Assembly (NCBI GenBank): GCA_002469805.1
Contig: DKNW01000080.1
Span: 1-17,677 of the forward strand
Reading direction: 5' to 3'
DNA: 17,677 bases
From: Rhodobiaceae bacterium UBA7378
Lineage (GTDB): Bacteria > Pseudomonadota > Alphaproteobacteria > RS24
Shown here: in pieces, positions 6,279-14,011 of the stretch
Position numbering within the stretch: position 1 is the stretch's first letter
Layout of the letters: every line of letters begins with the position of its first letter
The notes under the pieces: generated by a model
The model's input: only the letters and a program-made list of their open reading frames with translations
The model's database searches: none
Told to the model about the DNA's origin: nothing
Program-made: the position numbers and the translations under genes

Positions 6279-7605
6279 CCCGGCCGCATTCCTGAAGGCC
6301 TATTTGCCGACGGGCCTGTTCCCGCGCTCGCTTCTCATTGTCGTGGTGCCGGTTGTGATCACGCAGATCATCGTCGCTTTCGTGTTTATGGAACGCCACT
6401 GGACAACGGTGACGCAACGCTTGTCGCGTGCCGCGGTCTCGGATATTTCGATCCTCGCCGATTTGCGCATGCGCGAACAAGGCAGCAATAGCGAATTACT
6501 CAGCCAGCTGGCGGGCGATACGCTGTCAATGAGCGTTGCGTTTTTGCCCGGCGAAACACTGCCCGATGCGGACCCGCCGCCCATTGTCGCGTTGTTGCAC
6601 CAGTCATTATCGCGTGAACTGGCGTCACAAATCGGGCGCCCCTTCTGGGTAGATACAACCACTTATGAAAACTATGTCGACATTCGCGTACTACTTCCGG
6701 GCGAAGTCATGCGCGTGCTCACCCAGAAAAAACGGGTCTATGCAACCAACACGCATATTTTCATCATTTGGATGGTCGGCACATCTGTCATTTTGCTGAT
6801 GGTATCGGGTATTTTTCTGCGCAACCAGATCCGTCCTATTCAGCGCCTTGCCGAAGCTGCCGAAGAATTTGGCAAGGGACGCGATACGCCGGAATTCAGG
6901 CCAAGCGGTGCGTCCGAGGTGCGGCGTGCGTCCGCGTCATTTATCGAAATGCGCGATCGTATTCAACGTCAGATCGAACAGCGCACCACCATGCTTGCGG
7001 GGGTGAGCCACGATCTGCGCACCCCCTTGACGCGGCTGAAACTGCAACTCGCTATGCTACCGCAGGCTGCGGAGATTAATGATCTCAACTCGGATATTGT
7101 CGAAATGGAAGATATGCTCGACGATTATCTGGATTTTGCCCGCGGGTATCATGGCGAAACCGCAACCGAGATAGATTTTGGGCCATTTGTCGAACAACTG
7201 TGTCGTGATGCCGAGCGGCGCTGGCCAGATGTTCAGATCCGGCTAAATGATACGGTCGAAGAAGTGCTGCGCGTAAAGCATAACGCCTTACGCCGTTGCA
7301 TCACTAATTTGGTAAACAATGCCTGCGCGCATGCCAAGCTGGTGCATATCGCTGCGCGGCGCGACCCCAATAATTCTAATATGCTAATCACGGTTGACGA
7401 TAATGGCACCGGCATTCCGGCAGAAAAGCGCGAGGATGTTTTCCGGCCATTTTTCCGACTAGATGACGCGCGTACGGCCCAAATGGGTGGCACGGGGCTT
7501 GGTCTGGCCATTGCCCGCGATATTGCTCGCGGCCATGGCGGAGATATCACACTCGATCAAAGCACGCTGGGTGGGTTGCAAGCGCGCATCTCTATTCCGG
7601 GCTAG
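6268..7605 (+). CDS. EnvZ-like membrane sensor histidine kinase
   Basis: The 445-residue protein has two membrane segments (about 18-40 and 163-184) around a periplasmic sensor region of roughly 120 residues, a HAMP linker (185-235), the dimerisation and phosphotransfer motif AGVSHDLRTPLTRLKLQL with H248, and an ATPase domain with N-box ITNLVNNACAHA (345-356), VDDNGTGIP (376-384), FRPFFRLDDAR and GGTGLGLAIARD (407-418). All catalytic boxes are intact. The H-box wording is of the EnvZ/OmpR class. The start at 6268 overlaps the regulator gene, which supports joint translation. The last bases share a CTAG with the proC stop on the other strand. The sensed signal is unknown; no PAS or cache fold is evident by eye. 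Confidence 0.93.
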   Translation: MWFNPAAFLKAYLPTGLFPRSLLIVVVPVVITQIIVAFVFMERHWTTVTQRLSRAAVSDISILADLRMREQGSNSELLSQLAGDTLSMSVAFLPGETLPDADPPPIVALLHQSLSRELASQIGRPFWVDTTTYENYVDIRVLLPGEVMRVLTQKKRVYATNTHIFIIWMVGTSVILLMVSGIFLRNQIRPIQRLAEAAEEFGKGRDTPEFRPSGASEVRRASASFIEMRDRIQRQIEQRTTMLAGVSHDLRTPLTRLKLQLAMLPQAAEINDLNSDIVEMEDMLDDYLDFARGYHGETATEIDFGPFVEQLCRDAERRWPDVQIRLNDTVEEVLRVKHNALRRCITNLVNNACAHAKLVHIAARRDPNNSNMLITVDDNGTGIPAEKREDVFRPFFRLDDARTAQMGGTGLGLAIARDIARGHGGDITLDQSTLGGLQARISIPG

Positions 7606-8429
7606 TTATCAGTTTTATCGGGGATTGCGAGCGCGCGCGCACGTTGAACAGCCGCCGAGGTTGCCCGCCGCATCAGGTCGCCAAGACCTGTTTCGGCCAT
7701 TAAAACTTCCAGCGCCGCTTCCGTCGTACCGCCAGGAGAGGTGACGTTGCGGCGTAAATCGCCCGCATTGGCATCGGCCAGATCTAGCATGGCACCGGCG
7801 CCAGCAATGGTCTGGTAAGCGAGCCGAATAGCGGTCGACGGGTCCAAACCCAATGCTTCGCCGCTGCCTGCCAGTACCTCAGCCAGATAAAAAACATAAG
7901 CTGGCCCTGACCCGCTGATTGCGGTGACAGCATTGATCTGGTCTTCATGGTCCAACCAAATGGTCTCGCCGACCGCCTGCATCAGCCACTCGGCCTGCAT
8001 ACGCAGCTCCGCTGGCACATCCGCGTCTCCAATGAGGGCCGAAATGCCTAGCCCGATCGCTGCAGGTGTGTTCGGCATTGTGCGAACAAAATGAAAATCG
8101 CCTGTCATGAGCACTTTTAACCGCACGATCGGTGTGCCGGCCAACAAAGAAAGAACCAGACATCCGGTGGGCAGTGCGGCTGACAAGGGTGGTAAAACAC
8201 TGGCAGCATTTTGCGGTTTGATCGCGATAATCACGATATCAGGCGCAAAATTATCGGCCTGTTCGAGACCCGCCACGACGCGCACACCGAGCGCCATCAA
8301 TGCATCACTCGGATGAGGCTCTTGCACGAGAAATTGATCGGGCAGAAGGCCTGTTTGCAGCCACCCGCCCAGCAGAGCGCCGCCCATTTTCCCGCCGCCA
8401 ATAAGGAGTATTTTCTTGCTTTTATCCAT
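7602..8429 (-). CDS. proC: Pyrroline-5-carboxylate reductase
   Basis: The last step of proline synthesis, NAD(P)H-dependent reduction of 1-pyrroline-5-carboxylate, is the family role. Seen in the 275-residue product: nucleotide-binding ILLIGGGKMGGALLGGW (7-23), VIIAIKPQ (66-73), RTMPNTPAAIG (116-126), AISGSGPAYVFYL (160-172) and the substrate-site VTSPGGTTEAAL (219-230). The start at 8429 is chosen since it gives the canonical N-terminus and has GGAG about 9 bases upstream; an upstream in-frame extension would run into the ybjN-like gene and lacks family likeness. It follows that gene by 16 bases, so the two are probably one transcript. The stop overlaps the kinase stop on the other strand by 4 bases. 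Confidence 0.95.
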   Translation of the reverse strand: MDKSKKILLIGGGKMGGALLGGWLQTGLLPDQFLVQEPHPSDALMALGVRVVAGLEQADNFAPDIVIIAIKPQNAASVLPPLSAALPTGCLVLSLLAGTPIVRLKVLMTGDFHFVRTMPNTPAAIGLGISALIGDADVPAELRMQAEWLMQAVGETIWLDHEDQINAVTAISGSGPAYVFYLAEVLAGSGEALGLDPSTAIRLAYQTIAGAGAMLDLADANAGDLRRNVTSPGGTTEAALEVLMAETGLGDLMRRATSAAVQRARALAIPDKTDN

Positions 8430-8445
8430 ATAAAGGCTCCGCGTG

Positions 8446-8946
8446 TTACGCGTCGCCGCGGGTCTCGAAGAGGCTGCTTTCAAGCGCTGATTGGGGCGTA
8501 TAACCGGCCCAGATAAGAAACTGGAAGGCCGGAAAAAACCGTTCGCAGGTTTCGATTGCATGGTTCAGCAATTCTTCGCACTGCCCTTCTGACAGCCCCT
8601 TGCCGCTTACGAACATGGTGTTGCGGAACAAAATAGCGCCATCGCCAGACCAGATATCAAAATGGCCGAGCCATAATTGCTCATTGATCAAGGCAAGAAG
8701 TTCGTGAATTTCTGCTTTCTTTGCCTGAGGTGCCCGTGTGTCGAGAACGCTGGCCACGTGTAGCCCGCCAAGATCAGGTCGCCAGCTTATGGCCAGATGA
8801 TAGTCGCAAAATGTACCGGATACGCAAACATTCATATCGTCTTCGGTACCACGCTCAAATGGCCACTCGCGTGACGCCGCGAGCGTTTCTATCAAATCAA
8901 TCGGGTGATCGATGAGTTGGCTGTCAGCCGACACATTTGTGTGCAT
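8446..8946 (-). CDS. YbjN domain-containing protein
   Basis: The 166-residue product matches the YbjN family (putative sensory transduction regulators with a type III secretion chaperone-like fold). Visible features are ASREWPFERGTEDDMNVCVSG near the N-terminus, the DYHLAISWRPD strand region, an helix with ELLALINEQLWLGHFDIW, the strand GAILFRNTMFVSG and the final helix LLNHAIETCERFFPAFQFL. No signal peptide or membrane segment is seen. YbjN has been tied to stress, motility and envelope phenotypes in enterobacteria, but the biochemical role is not settled. It lies just upstream of proC. The region ahead of it carries a 7-base-pair inverted repeat. AGGATAGG provides a ribosome site. Confidence 0.83.
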   Translation of the reverse strand: MHTNVSADSQLIDHPIDLIETLAASREWPFERGTEDDMNVCVSGTFCDYHLAISWRPDLGGLHVASVLDTRAPQAKKAEIHELLALINEQLWLGHFDIWSGDGAILFRNTMFVSGKGLSEGQCEELLNHAIETCERFFPAFQFLIWAGYTPQSALESSLFETRGDA

Positions 8947-8977
8947 ATCACCTATCCTGTCGCAATCACTACATCTA

Positions 8978-8998
8978 GTTGGTCAGGGAAAGACCAAC
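8978..8998. repeat. Perfect inverted repeat upstream of the ybjN-like gene
   Basis: GTTGGTC (8978-8984) and GACCAAC (8992-8998) face each other across 7 bases, 31-52 bases ahead of the ybjN-like ATG on the minus strand. There is no T-run, so a terminator is unlikely. It may be a dimeric regulator operator or a leader hairpin. The remainder of the 8947-9099 gap shows only a weak CTGAT/ATCAG stem at 9054-9068. Confidence 0.5.
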
Positions 8999-9099
8999 CA
9001 CCACAGAAAGGGTGCCTGATTCACTGAGTCGTTAAAAGGTTAAAGTGCCAAAGCTGATGAGAAATCAGGGGAGCAGCGAGAACTGGCCGGATTACAAGG

Positions 9100-9345
9100 C
9101 TAATCGGCCTTTTTGAGCGCGTCGATTTCCGCTTGCAGCCGCTGGTTTTCAGCCCGTGCCTTCTCTGCCATTTCGCGCACCACTTCAAATTCTTCGCGGG
9201 TAACCAGCGCGCCGTCGGCCAGCATGGTATCAAGCATGCCGCGCATGGTCTGGGCGAACTCTTCACGCACGCCTTGCGCCGCTATACCCAGTCCAGAGAC
9301 AAGCTGACTTACGTCGTCGAGAATTTTGCTTCGCGGATCACTCAT
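9100..9345 (-). CDS. ubiK: UbiK-family (YqiC/BMFP) ubiquinone biosynthesis accessory factor
   Basis: This 81-residue protein fits the UbiK family: an N-terminal amphipathic helical half (KILDDVSQLVSGLG, then VREEFAQTMRGMLD), the conserved hinge LVTREEFEVVREM (48-60), and a coiled-coil C-terminus (ARAENQRLQAEIDALKK). UbiK assists aerobic ubiquinone synthesis by working with the UbiJ-organised enzyme complex in enterobacteria; family members also form trimers and bind lipids. The start at 9345 is chosen over an ATG-like codon further upstream because MSDPRSKILDD is the usual N-terminus. The gene is divergent from lgt with 66 bases between them. An AAGGC/GCCTT repeat at its 3' end is too weak to call a terminator. 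Confidence 0.85.
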   Translation of the reverse strand: MSDPRSKILDDVSQLVSGLGIAAQGVREEFAQTMRGMLDTMLADGALVTREEFEVVREMAEKARAENQRLQAEIDALKKAD

Positions 9346-9411
9346 GTCATCAGATTGGCGTTGCGCAGGCCACAATGCAAGTGCCATTATGCCGCGCAAA
9401 GAGGAGGCCGC

Positions 9412-10224
9412 ATGCCCTTTCCCAGCCTTGATCCCATTATTTTCGAAATTGGCCCATTCGCGTTACGCTGGTATGCGCTCGCGTATATTGCAGGTCTCAT
9501 GCTGGGGTGGCGGTATGTCATCATATTGAGCCAGTCGGCGCGGCTATGGCCTAATGGCCCGCTGGCCTCGCGTGAAGCCGTTGATGACCTGTTATTATGG
9601 ATCACATTCGGGGTCATTATTGGCGGGCGTCTGGGCTATGTCATATTTTATAATCCGGGTTATTTTATCGACAATCCAAGCGATATTTTCGCTGTCTGGC
9701 AGGGCGGCATGGCGTTTCATGGCGGCTTGATCGGTGTCATTGTGGCGATCATTATCTTTGCGCGGCGGCGTGATATTCCGCTGTTGAGCATTGGCGATCT
9801 GGTGGCTGCGGCAGTGCCCATCGGCCTGTTGTTCGGACGGCTCGCAAATTTTATCAACAGCGAATTATTGGGTCGCGTCACAGATTTGCCCTGGGGGGTT
9901 ATCTTTCCCAATGGCGGACCCGCACCACGCCATCCAAGCCAATTATACGAGGCCGGGCTTGAGGGGCTGGTTTTGTTTATCATTTTAAGCGGTCTTATAT
10001 GGCGCGGCGGCATACTGGCGCGTCCCGGACTAGCCATCGGCATATTCTTGGTCGGATACGGGCTATCGCGCGCGCTGGTTGAACAGGTGCGCGAACCCGA
10101 TATGCATCTCGGTTTTATTTTTGCTGAAATGACGATGGGGCAAATTCTCTCGATTCCAATGATTTTGGCTGGTCTCGGCTTCATAATCGTGAGCCGCTCA
10201 TTCGCAGGCCGACCGGAAAAATGA
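9412..10224 (+). CDS. lgt: Prolipoprotein diacylglyceryl transferase
   Basis: Lgt moves diacylglyceryl from phosphatidylglycerol onto the lipobox cysteine of prolipoproteins at the inner membrane. The 270-residue product has about seven hydrophobic segments, the signature FGRLANFINSELLGR (141-155) and AVWQGGMAFHGGLIG (94-108). H103, R143, N146 and E151 fall at the numbers known for essential residues of the E. coli enzyme. HPSQLYEAGLEG and the C-terminal VREPD region also fit. The start at 9412 follows a strong GAGGAGG (9401-9407) and gives the usual MPFPSLDP N-terminus; reading further upstream enters the antisense of ubiK. TTGCGC-N18-CATTAT in the divergent gap is a possible promoter. It overlaps midA by 4 bases. 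Confidence 0.96.
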   Translation: MPFPSLDPIIFEIGPFALRWYALAYIAGLMLGWRYVIILSQSARLWPNGPLASREAVDDLLLWITFGVIIGGRLGYVIFYNPGYFIDNPSDIFAVWQGGMAFHGGLIGVIVAIIIFARRRDIPLLSIGDLVAAAVPIGLLFGRLANFINSELLGRVTDLPWGVIFPNGGPAPRHPSQLYEAGLEGLVLFIILSGLIWRGGILARPGLAIGIFLVGYGLSRALVEQVREPDMHLGFIFAEMTMGQILSIPMILAGLGFIIVSRSFAGRPEK

Positions 10225-11366
10225 CCCCCCTGAAAGCCAGAATTGCCGCAAAAATTCAGACCGACGGTGCGCTGTCGTTGAACGATTACATGGCGATGGC
10301 CCTGTCAGACCCGGATGATGGATATTATATGCAACGGGTTCCCTTTGGCGCACCGACTGATGCGGGCGGCGATTTCACGACAGCGCCGGAGGTCAGCCAG
10401 ATGTTCGGCGAATTGGTGGGCGCGTGGTGTATCGATTTATGGGACCGCATGGACCGACCCAGCACCGTCAACCTTATTGAACTTGGCCCGGGGCGCGGCA
10501 CATTAATGGCCGACATGCTGCGCGTCGCCGTTCAGGTGCCTGCGTTTTCGGCGCAATTACAAGTTCATTTCATCGAGACCAGCCCCGCCCTGCGCGAAGA
10601 GCAAAAAAAGCGCGTGCCGAAGGCGCGTTGGCACGAGACGCTTGATACCCTGCCTCCTAATGTCCAACATGATGATGCCGTAACACTTGTCATCGCCAAT
10701 GAATTTTTCGACGCCCTACCCATTACCCAGCACGAATACACCGGCAATGGCTGGCGCGAGATCGCTGTCGATATTGAGAATGATGAACTGGTTTATGCTC
10801 GCACCCCCCCACATGCACCTGCTTTTTCAGATGTGCAAACCGCGCTCCTACCCACCACCATGAAGTCTGGCGACATTATCGAGGCTAGCGCCGGGCGCGA
10901 GAAGGTAATGCAGCAGCTATCAGCGCTTTTAATGCGCACCAGAGGCGCAGCCCTGATTATCGATTATGGATATAGCCAACCGCAAACTGGCGATAGTTTT
11001 CAGGCGATGCGCCATCACGAATTTGTGCATCCGCTGGCCGAGCCGGGCGCTGCAGACCTGACGGCGCATGTCAATTTCGCCGTGCTTGCGCGCATTGCGG
11101 CTAATGCGGGCCTACACGCGCACCCCACTGCGCAGCAAGGAAGTTTTCTGCGCGCTTTGGGCCTCGACCAGCGCGCCACCCAGCTGGCAAACGTGACCCC
11201 CGAAGCCGGCAACAAAATTATGAGCGAACGCGATAGGCTAGCGGCCCCCGATCAGATGGGCCACTTGTTCAAAGTGCTGGGCGTGCGCCACCCCGACCTG
11301 CCAGCTTTGGCTGGCTTTGTTGCCAATGCCCCGCCGGAGGAAACCCCAGCTGAGGAAACATTATGA
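10221..11366 (+). CDS. MidA/NDUFAF7-family SAM-dependent methyltransferase
   Basis: The 381-residue product carries the features of this family: DPDDGYYM (30-37), GDFTTAPEVSQMFGELVG (50-67), SAM motif I LIELGPGRGTLMADML (85-100), VIANEFFDALP (157-167), LIIDYGY (245-251) and DLTAHVNF (279-286). Mitochondrial NDUFAF7/MidA methylates an arginine of a complex I core subunit during assembly; whether the bacterial protein does the same is inference. The ATG overlaps the lgt stop (ATGA), and its own stop overlaps the pgeF start in the same way, so the three genes are likely translated together. The order lgt, this gene, pgeF is a familiar one in alphaproteobacteria. Confidence 0.92.
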   Translation: MTPLKARIAAKIQTDGALSLNDYMAMALSDPDDGYYMQRVPFGAPTDAGGDFTTAPEVSQMFGELVGAWCIDLWDRMDRPSTVNLIELGPGRGTLMADMLRVAVQVPAFSAQLQVHFIETSPALREEQKKRVPKARWHETLDTLPPNVQHDDAVTLVIANEFFDALPITQHEYTGNGWREIAVDIENDELVYARTPPHAPAFSDVQTALLPTTMKSGDIIEASAGREKVMQQLSALLMRTRGAALIIDYGYSQPQTGDSFQAMRHHEFVHPLAEPGAADLTAHVNFAVLARIAANAGLHAHPTAQQGSFLRALGLDQRATQLANVTPEAGNKIMSERDRLAAPDQMGHLFKVLGVRHPDLPALAGFVANAPPEETPAEETL

Positions 11367-12157
11367 CATCGAACTCCGAGCTTTCCCCGATTACCCATGA
11401 GGGCCTCACGCCCCTTCCGCACGGATTTTTTACCCGGCTGGGCGGCGTATCGACAGGCATTTATGACAGTCTCAATACAGGGCGCGGATCCGATGATGAC
11501 CCGAACGCAGTAGCAGAAAACCGCCGCCGCATATGTGCGCATCTGGGCGCGACAAGCCTCACGACCCCGCACCAGATACACAGCACCCGCGCGGTCTATA
11601 TCGATGGCAGTCCAGCCGGTAATGATACCGGTAACGCCGAAGCCGATTTGTTGGAAGCTGATGCGCTGGTAACCGATAAGCCTGGCCTCGCTATCGGGGT
11701 TCTGGCCGCCGATTGCGCACCAGTGCTCCTCGCCGACCCGACCGCCGGCGTTATCGGTGCTGCCCATGCTGGCTGGCGGGGTGCGTTTGATAATATTCTG
11801 CAATCTTGTGTCGATACCATGGTTGATGCGGGTGCCAACACCAAGCGCATATGCGCGGTTATCGGCCCGGCAATTTCAAGCCGGTCATATGAAGTCAGCG
11901 AAGATTTCGTGGCGAATTTTGCCGAGAGGTACCTGCTAGACACCGACCTGTTCGCGCCAGCATCCAGAGACGGGCACGCCTATTTCAACCTGCCGGTTTT
12001 TGTCCAGCGCCAATTATCGCGCGCAGGCGTGAGTGCACAAATCATCGACATCTGCACCTATGAGCGCGCCGACATCTTGTTTTCTTATCGCCGCGCCACC
12101 CACCGGGGCGAAGCTGACTATGGCCGACAGGTTTCAGCCATTTGTCTGCCAAAATGA
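11363..12157 (+). CDS. pgeF: Peptidoglycan editing factor / YfiH-LACC1-family purine nucleoside-acting enzyme
   Basis: The 264-residue product has the complete YfiH/LACC1 signature: HGFFTRLGGVSTGIYDSLN (20-38), HQIHS with H73, AADCAPVLLAD with C118, and AHAGWRG with H135, the three residues that bind the metal. Members were first annotated as polyphenol oxidase; later work shows phosphorolysis or deamination of purine nucleosides, and E. coli YfiH/PgeF limits misincorporation of serine into peptidoglycan. Both roles are family knowledge. The ATG overlaps the previous gene by 4 bases. It ends the lgt-midA-pgeF unit; no terminator is seen in the 84 bases before prs, so readthrough is possible. 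Confidence 0.93.
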   Translation: MTSNSELSPITHEGLTPLPHGFFTRLGGVSTGIYDSLNTGRGSDDDPNAVAENRRRICAHLGATSLTTPHQIHSTRAVYIDGSPAGNDTGNAEADLLEADALVTDKPGLAIGVLAADCAPVLLADPTAGVIGAAHAGWRGAFDNILQSCVDTMVDAGANTKRICAVIGPAISSRSYEVSEDFVANFAERYLLDTDLFAPASRDGHAYFNLPVFVQRQLSRAGVSAQIIDICTYERADILFSYRRATHRGEADYGRQVSAICLPK

Positions 12158-12241
12158 ACGATTTAACGGGGAAAACCGAAAACAAAAATTGCGTCTGTCT
12201 TCCGCCTTTGATATCCAGAGGTTATCGCGGAGGTCACATTC

Positions 12242-13174
12242 ATGAAAATTCTTGCAGGTAATAGTAATTTGCCCTTGGCTCAGGAAATTGCCGCCTATCT
12301 TAATCTTCCGCTAGCAAAATGCGATGTCCGCCGATTTGCCGACAATGAAGTATTTGTCGAAATTCTGGAAAATATGCGGGGTGAGGATGTGTTCCTCATA
12401 CAATCGACATCCTATCCTGCAAATGATCACCTAATGGAGCTGCTTATTATGATCGATGCCGTGCGCCGGGCTTCCGCGCGCCGCATTACCGCAGTAATTC
12501 CTTATTTCGGCTATGCCCGCCAAGACCGTAAACCGGGGCCACGCACGCCGATCTCGGCCAAGCTGGTAGCCAATCTCATTGAATCTGCCGGTGCCGACAG
12601 GGTTTTGACCCTCGACCTGCATGCCGGTCAAATTCAGGGCTTTTTCGACATCCCGACCGACAATCTTATCGCCGCGCCAGTGCTGGTAAACGATATTAAC
12701 GAGCGATTTGACGAAGAACATTTAATGGTCGTGTCGCCAGATGTGGGCGGTGTGGTACGCGCCCGTGCGCTGGGCAATCGGATCGGCGCTGATCTTGCCA
12801 TTGTTGATAAGCGCCGCGAACGCGCCGGCGAAAGCGAAGTGATGAATATTATCGGTAATGTCGAGGGGCGCCATTGCCTGCTGGTTGACGATATTGTCGA
12901 CAGTGCTGGCACATTGTGCAATGCCGCAGCTGCCCTGATCGATGCTGGCGCACTCAAGGTTTCAGCATATGTCACGCATGGCGTTTTGTCGGGGCAAGCC
13001 TGCGACCGGGTCAATGCATCGAAGCTTGAAAAGCTCCTTTTCACCAACACGATTGAGCCAACCGACGCCATCAAGGCATCGGAAAAATTCGAGGTCATAA
13101 AAATCGCACCGCTAATCGGCGAAGCCATGCTGCGTACCTCAGAAGAAAACTCCGTCTCCAGCCTTTTTGATTAG
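12242..13174 (+). CDS. prs: Ribose-phosphate pyrophosphokinase (PRPP synthetase)
   Basis: The 310-residue enzyme makes PRPP from ribose 5-phosphate and ATP, feeding nucleotide, histidine and tryptophan synthesis. Family motifs are RRFADNEVFVEILENMRG (30-47), PYFGYARQDRK (87-97), LDLHAGQIQGFFDIPTDNL (124-142, with H128), the catalytic-loop region VDKRRE (188-193) and the PRPP loop LLVDDIVDSAGTL (213-225). Length and motifs are those of class I Prs. The start has GGAGG 9 bases ahead. The 84-base gap after pgeF shows only a weak promoter-like TTGCGT with poor -10, so transcription may come from lgt or from a site I cannot read. Confidence 0.96.
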   Translation: MKILAGNSNLPLAQEIAAYLNLPLAKCDVRRFADNEVFVEILENMRGEDVFLIQSTSYPANDHLMELLIMIDAVRRASARRITAVIPYFGYARQDRKPGPRTPISAKLVANLIESAGADRVLTLDLHAGQIQGFFDIPTDNLIAAPVLVNDINERFDEEHLMVVSPDVGGVVRARALGNRIGADLAIVDKRRERAGESEVMNIIGNVEGRHCLLVDDIVDSAGTLCNAAAALIDAGALKVSAYVTHGVLSGQACDRVNASKLEKLLFTNTIEPTDAIKASEKFEVIKIAPLIGEAMLRTSEENSVSSLFD

Positions 13175-13223
13175 ACAGGCTTAACGCCGCTAAATTAGCC
13201 AAGCGAACAGGGCTTATTAGCAG

Positions 13224-13252
13224 TTGAAACTTTGCAGGTGGAGGTCTATAAA
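13224..13252 (+). promoter_or_regulatory. Predicted strong promoter of rplY
   Basis: TTGAAA (13224-13229) and TATAAA (13247-13252) are exactly 17 bases apart, each matching 5 of 6 consensus positions. It lies between prs and rplY; transcription would start near 13259, about 89 bases before the rplY ATG and just in front of a stem-loop. It implies that rplY-pth-ychF can be expressed apart from prs. Confidence 0.65.
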
Positions 13253-13263
13253 CCGCCCATTGT

Positions 13264-13292
13264 CCGGCTTTACCCCCCTGGAGGAAAGCCGG
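13264..13292 (+). other. Stem-loop at the 5' end of the rplY leader (or weak terminator after prs)
   Basis: CCGGCTTT (13264-13271) pairs fully with AAAGCCGG (13285-13292) around a 13-base loop holding six C and GGAGG. Only TTT follows, so termination would be poor. With the promoter at 13224-13252 the hairpin would begin within about 5 bases of the transcript start, a place where stems often protect mRNA or bind a regulator. The stem is seen directly; the role is inference. Confidence 0.5.
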
Positions 13293-13347
13293 TTTGACTT
13301 GTCTGGCACGGGCTAGGCAGGGAACGTCGTTTCAATGGAGAAAATTG

Positions 13348-13998
13348 ATGGCAGATATTTTGAATTTATCCGCGCAGAAGCGGGACGGGGCTGGTAAGGG
13401 GAACGCCCGTGCACTGCGGGGCGAGGGCCGAATTCCAGCTGTGATTTACGGCGAGAAGAAAGACCCTGAGTCGATCTCGGTTGCCGTGAACGAGCTAACC
13501 AAAATCTACAATACAGGCCGGTTGCTGAACACATTGCTGGACGTTGATGTCGACGGCAAAAAGCACCGCGTCATCGCACGCGATGTTCAATTGCATCCGG
13601 TGCGCGACACGATTTTGCACGCCGACTTCCTGCGGCTTGGCAAGGGTGCCAAAATTGCGGTTGAAGTGGCAGTGACCTTCCTGAATGAAGAAACCTGCCC
13701 AGGCCTCAAAAGCGGCGGCGTTTTGAACGTTGTGCGCTACTCGGTCGAGTTGAACTGCCCTGCCGACAATATTCCCGAAACCATCGAGCTGGACCTTGCC
13801 GAAGCGCAAATGGGTGACAGTATCCACATTTCTGAGGTAAGCCTGCCGGATGGTTGCGAACCCGTCATTTCTGACCGCGACTTCACCATCGCTACAATTG
13901 CCGCGCCAGCTGCTGTGCGCAGTGATGCTGCGGAAGCTGACGAAGCTGAAGGCGAAGAAGGTGAAGACGGCGAAGCGGAAGAAGGCGGCGAGGAATAA
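13348..13998 (+). CDS. rplY: 50S ribosomal protein bL25, long Ctc form
   Basis: The 216-residue product is the long (Ctc/TL5) form of bL25, which binds 5S rRNA. The N-terminal domain (1-95) shows SAQKRDGAGKGNARALRGEG and IPAVIYGEKK, then HRVIARDVQLHPVRDTILHADFLRL; the C-terminal beta domain (about 100-185) includes GGVLNVVRYSVELNCPADNIPE and DSIHISEVSLPDG. The last 25 residues are a low-complexity acidic tail rich in E, A and G, common in alphaproteobacterial versions. The start at 13348 is preferred over an upstream in-frame GTG/TTG because MADILNLSAQKR is the usual N-terminus and GGAG lies 7 bases ahead. pth follows after 48 bases, the frequent rplY-pth pairing. Confidence 0.95.
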   Translation: MADILNLSAQKRDGAGKGNARALRGEGRIPAVIYGEKKDPESISVAVNELTKIYNTGRLLNTLLDVDVDGKKHRVIARDVQLHPVRDTILHADFLRLGKGAKIAVEVAVTFLNEETCPGLKSGGVLNVVRYSVELNCPADNIPETIELDLAEAQMGDSIHISEVSLPDGCEPVISDRDFTIATIAAPAAVRSDAAEADEAEGEEGEDGEAEEGGEE

Positions 13999-14011
13999 CC
14001 TCGTCGCTTTG

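Noticed and set aside
9094..9118. Possible plus-strand terminator (AAGGC-loop-GCCTTTTT)
   Set aside because: The stem is only five pairs, no plus-strand gene ends nearby, and the T-run is simply the complement of the lysine codons at the end of ubiK.
9717..10184. Minus-strand ORF of 155 residues inside lgt
   Set aside because: Shadow of lgt; its proline, serine and arginine richness follows from the complement of hydrophobic codons.
13921..13998. Short repeats in the acidic 3' end of rplY as a tandem repeat element
   Set aside because: They are GAA/GGC codon repeats encoding the usual acidic tail of long bL25 proteins.
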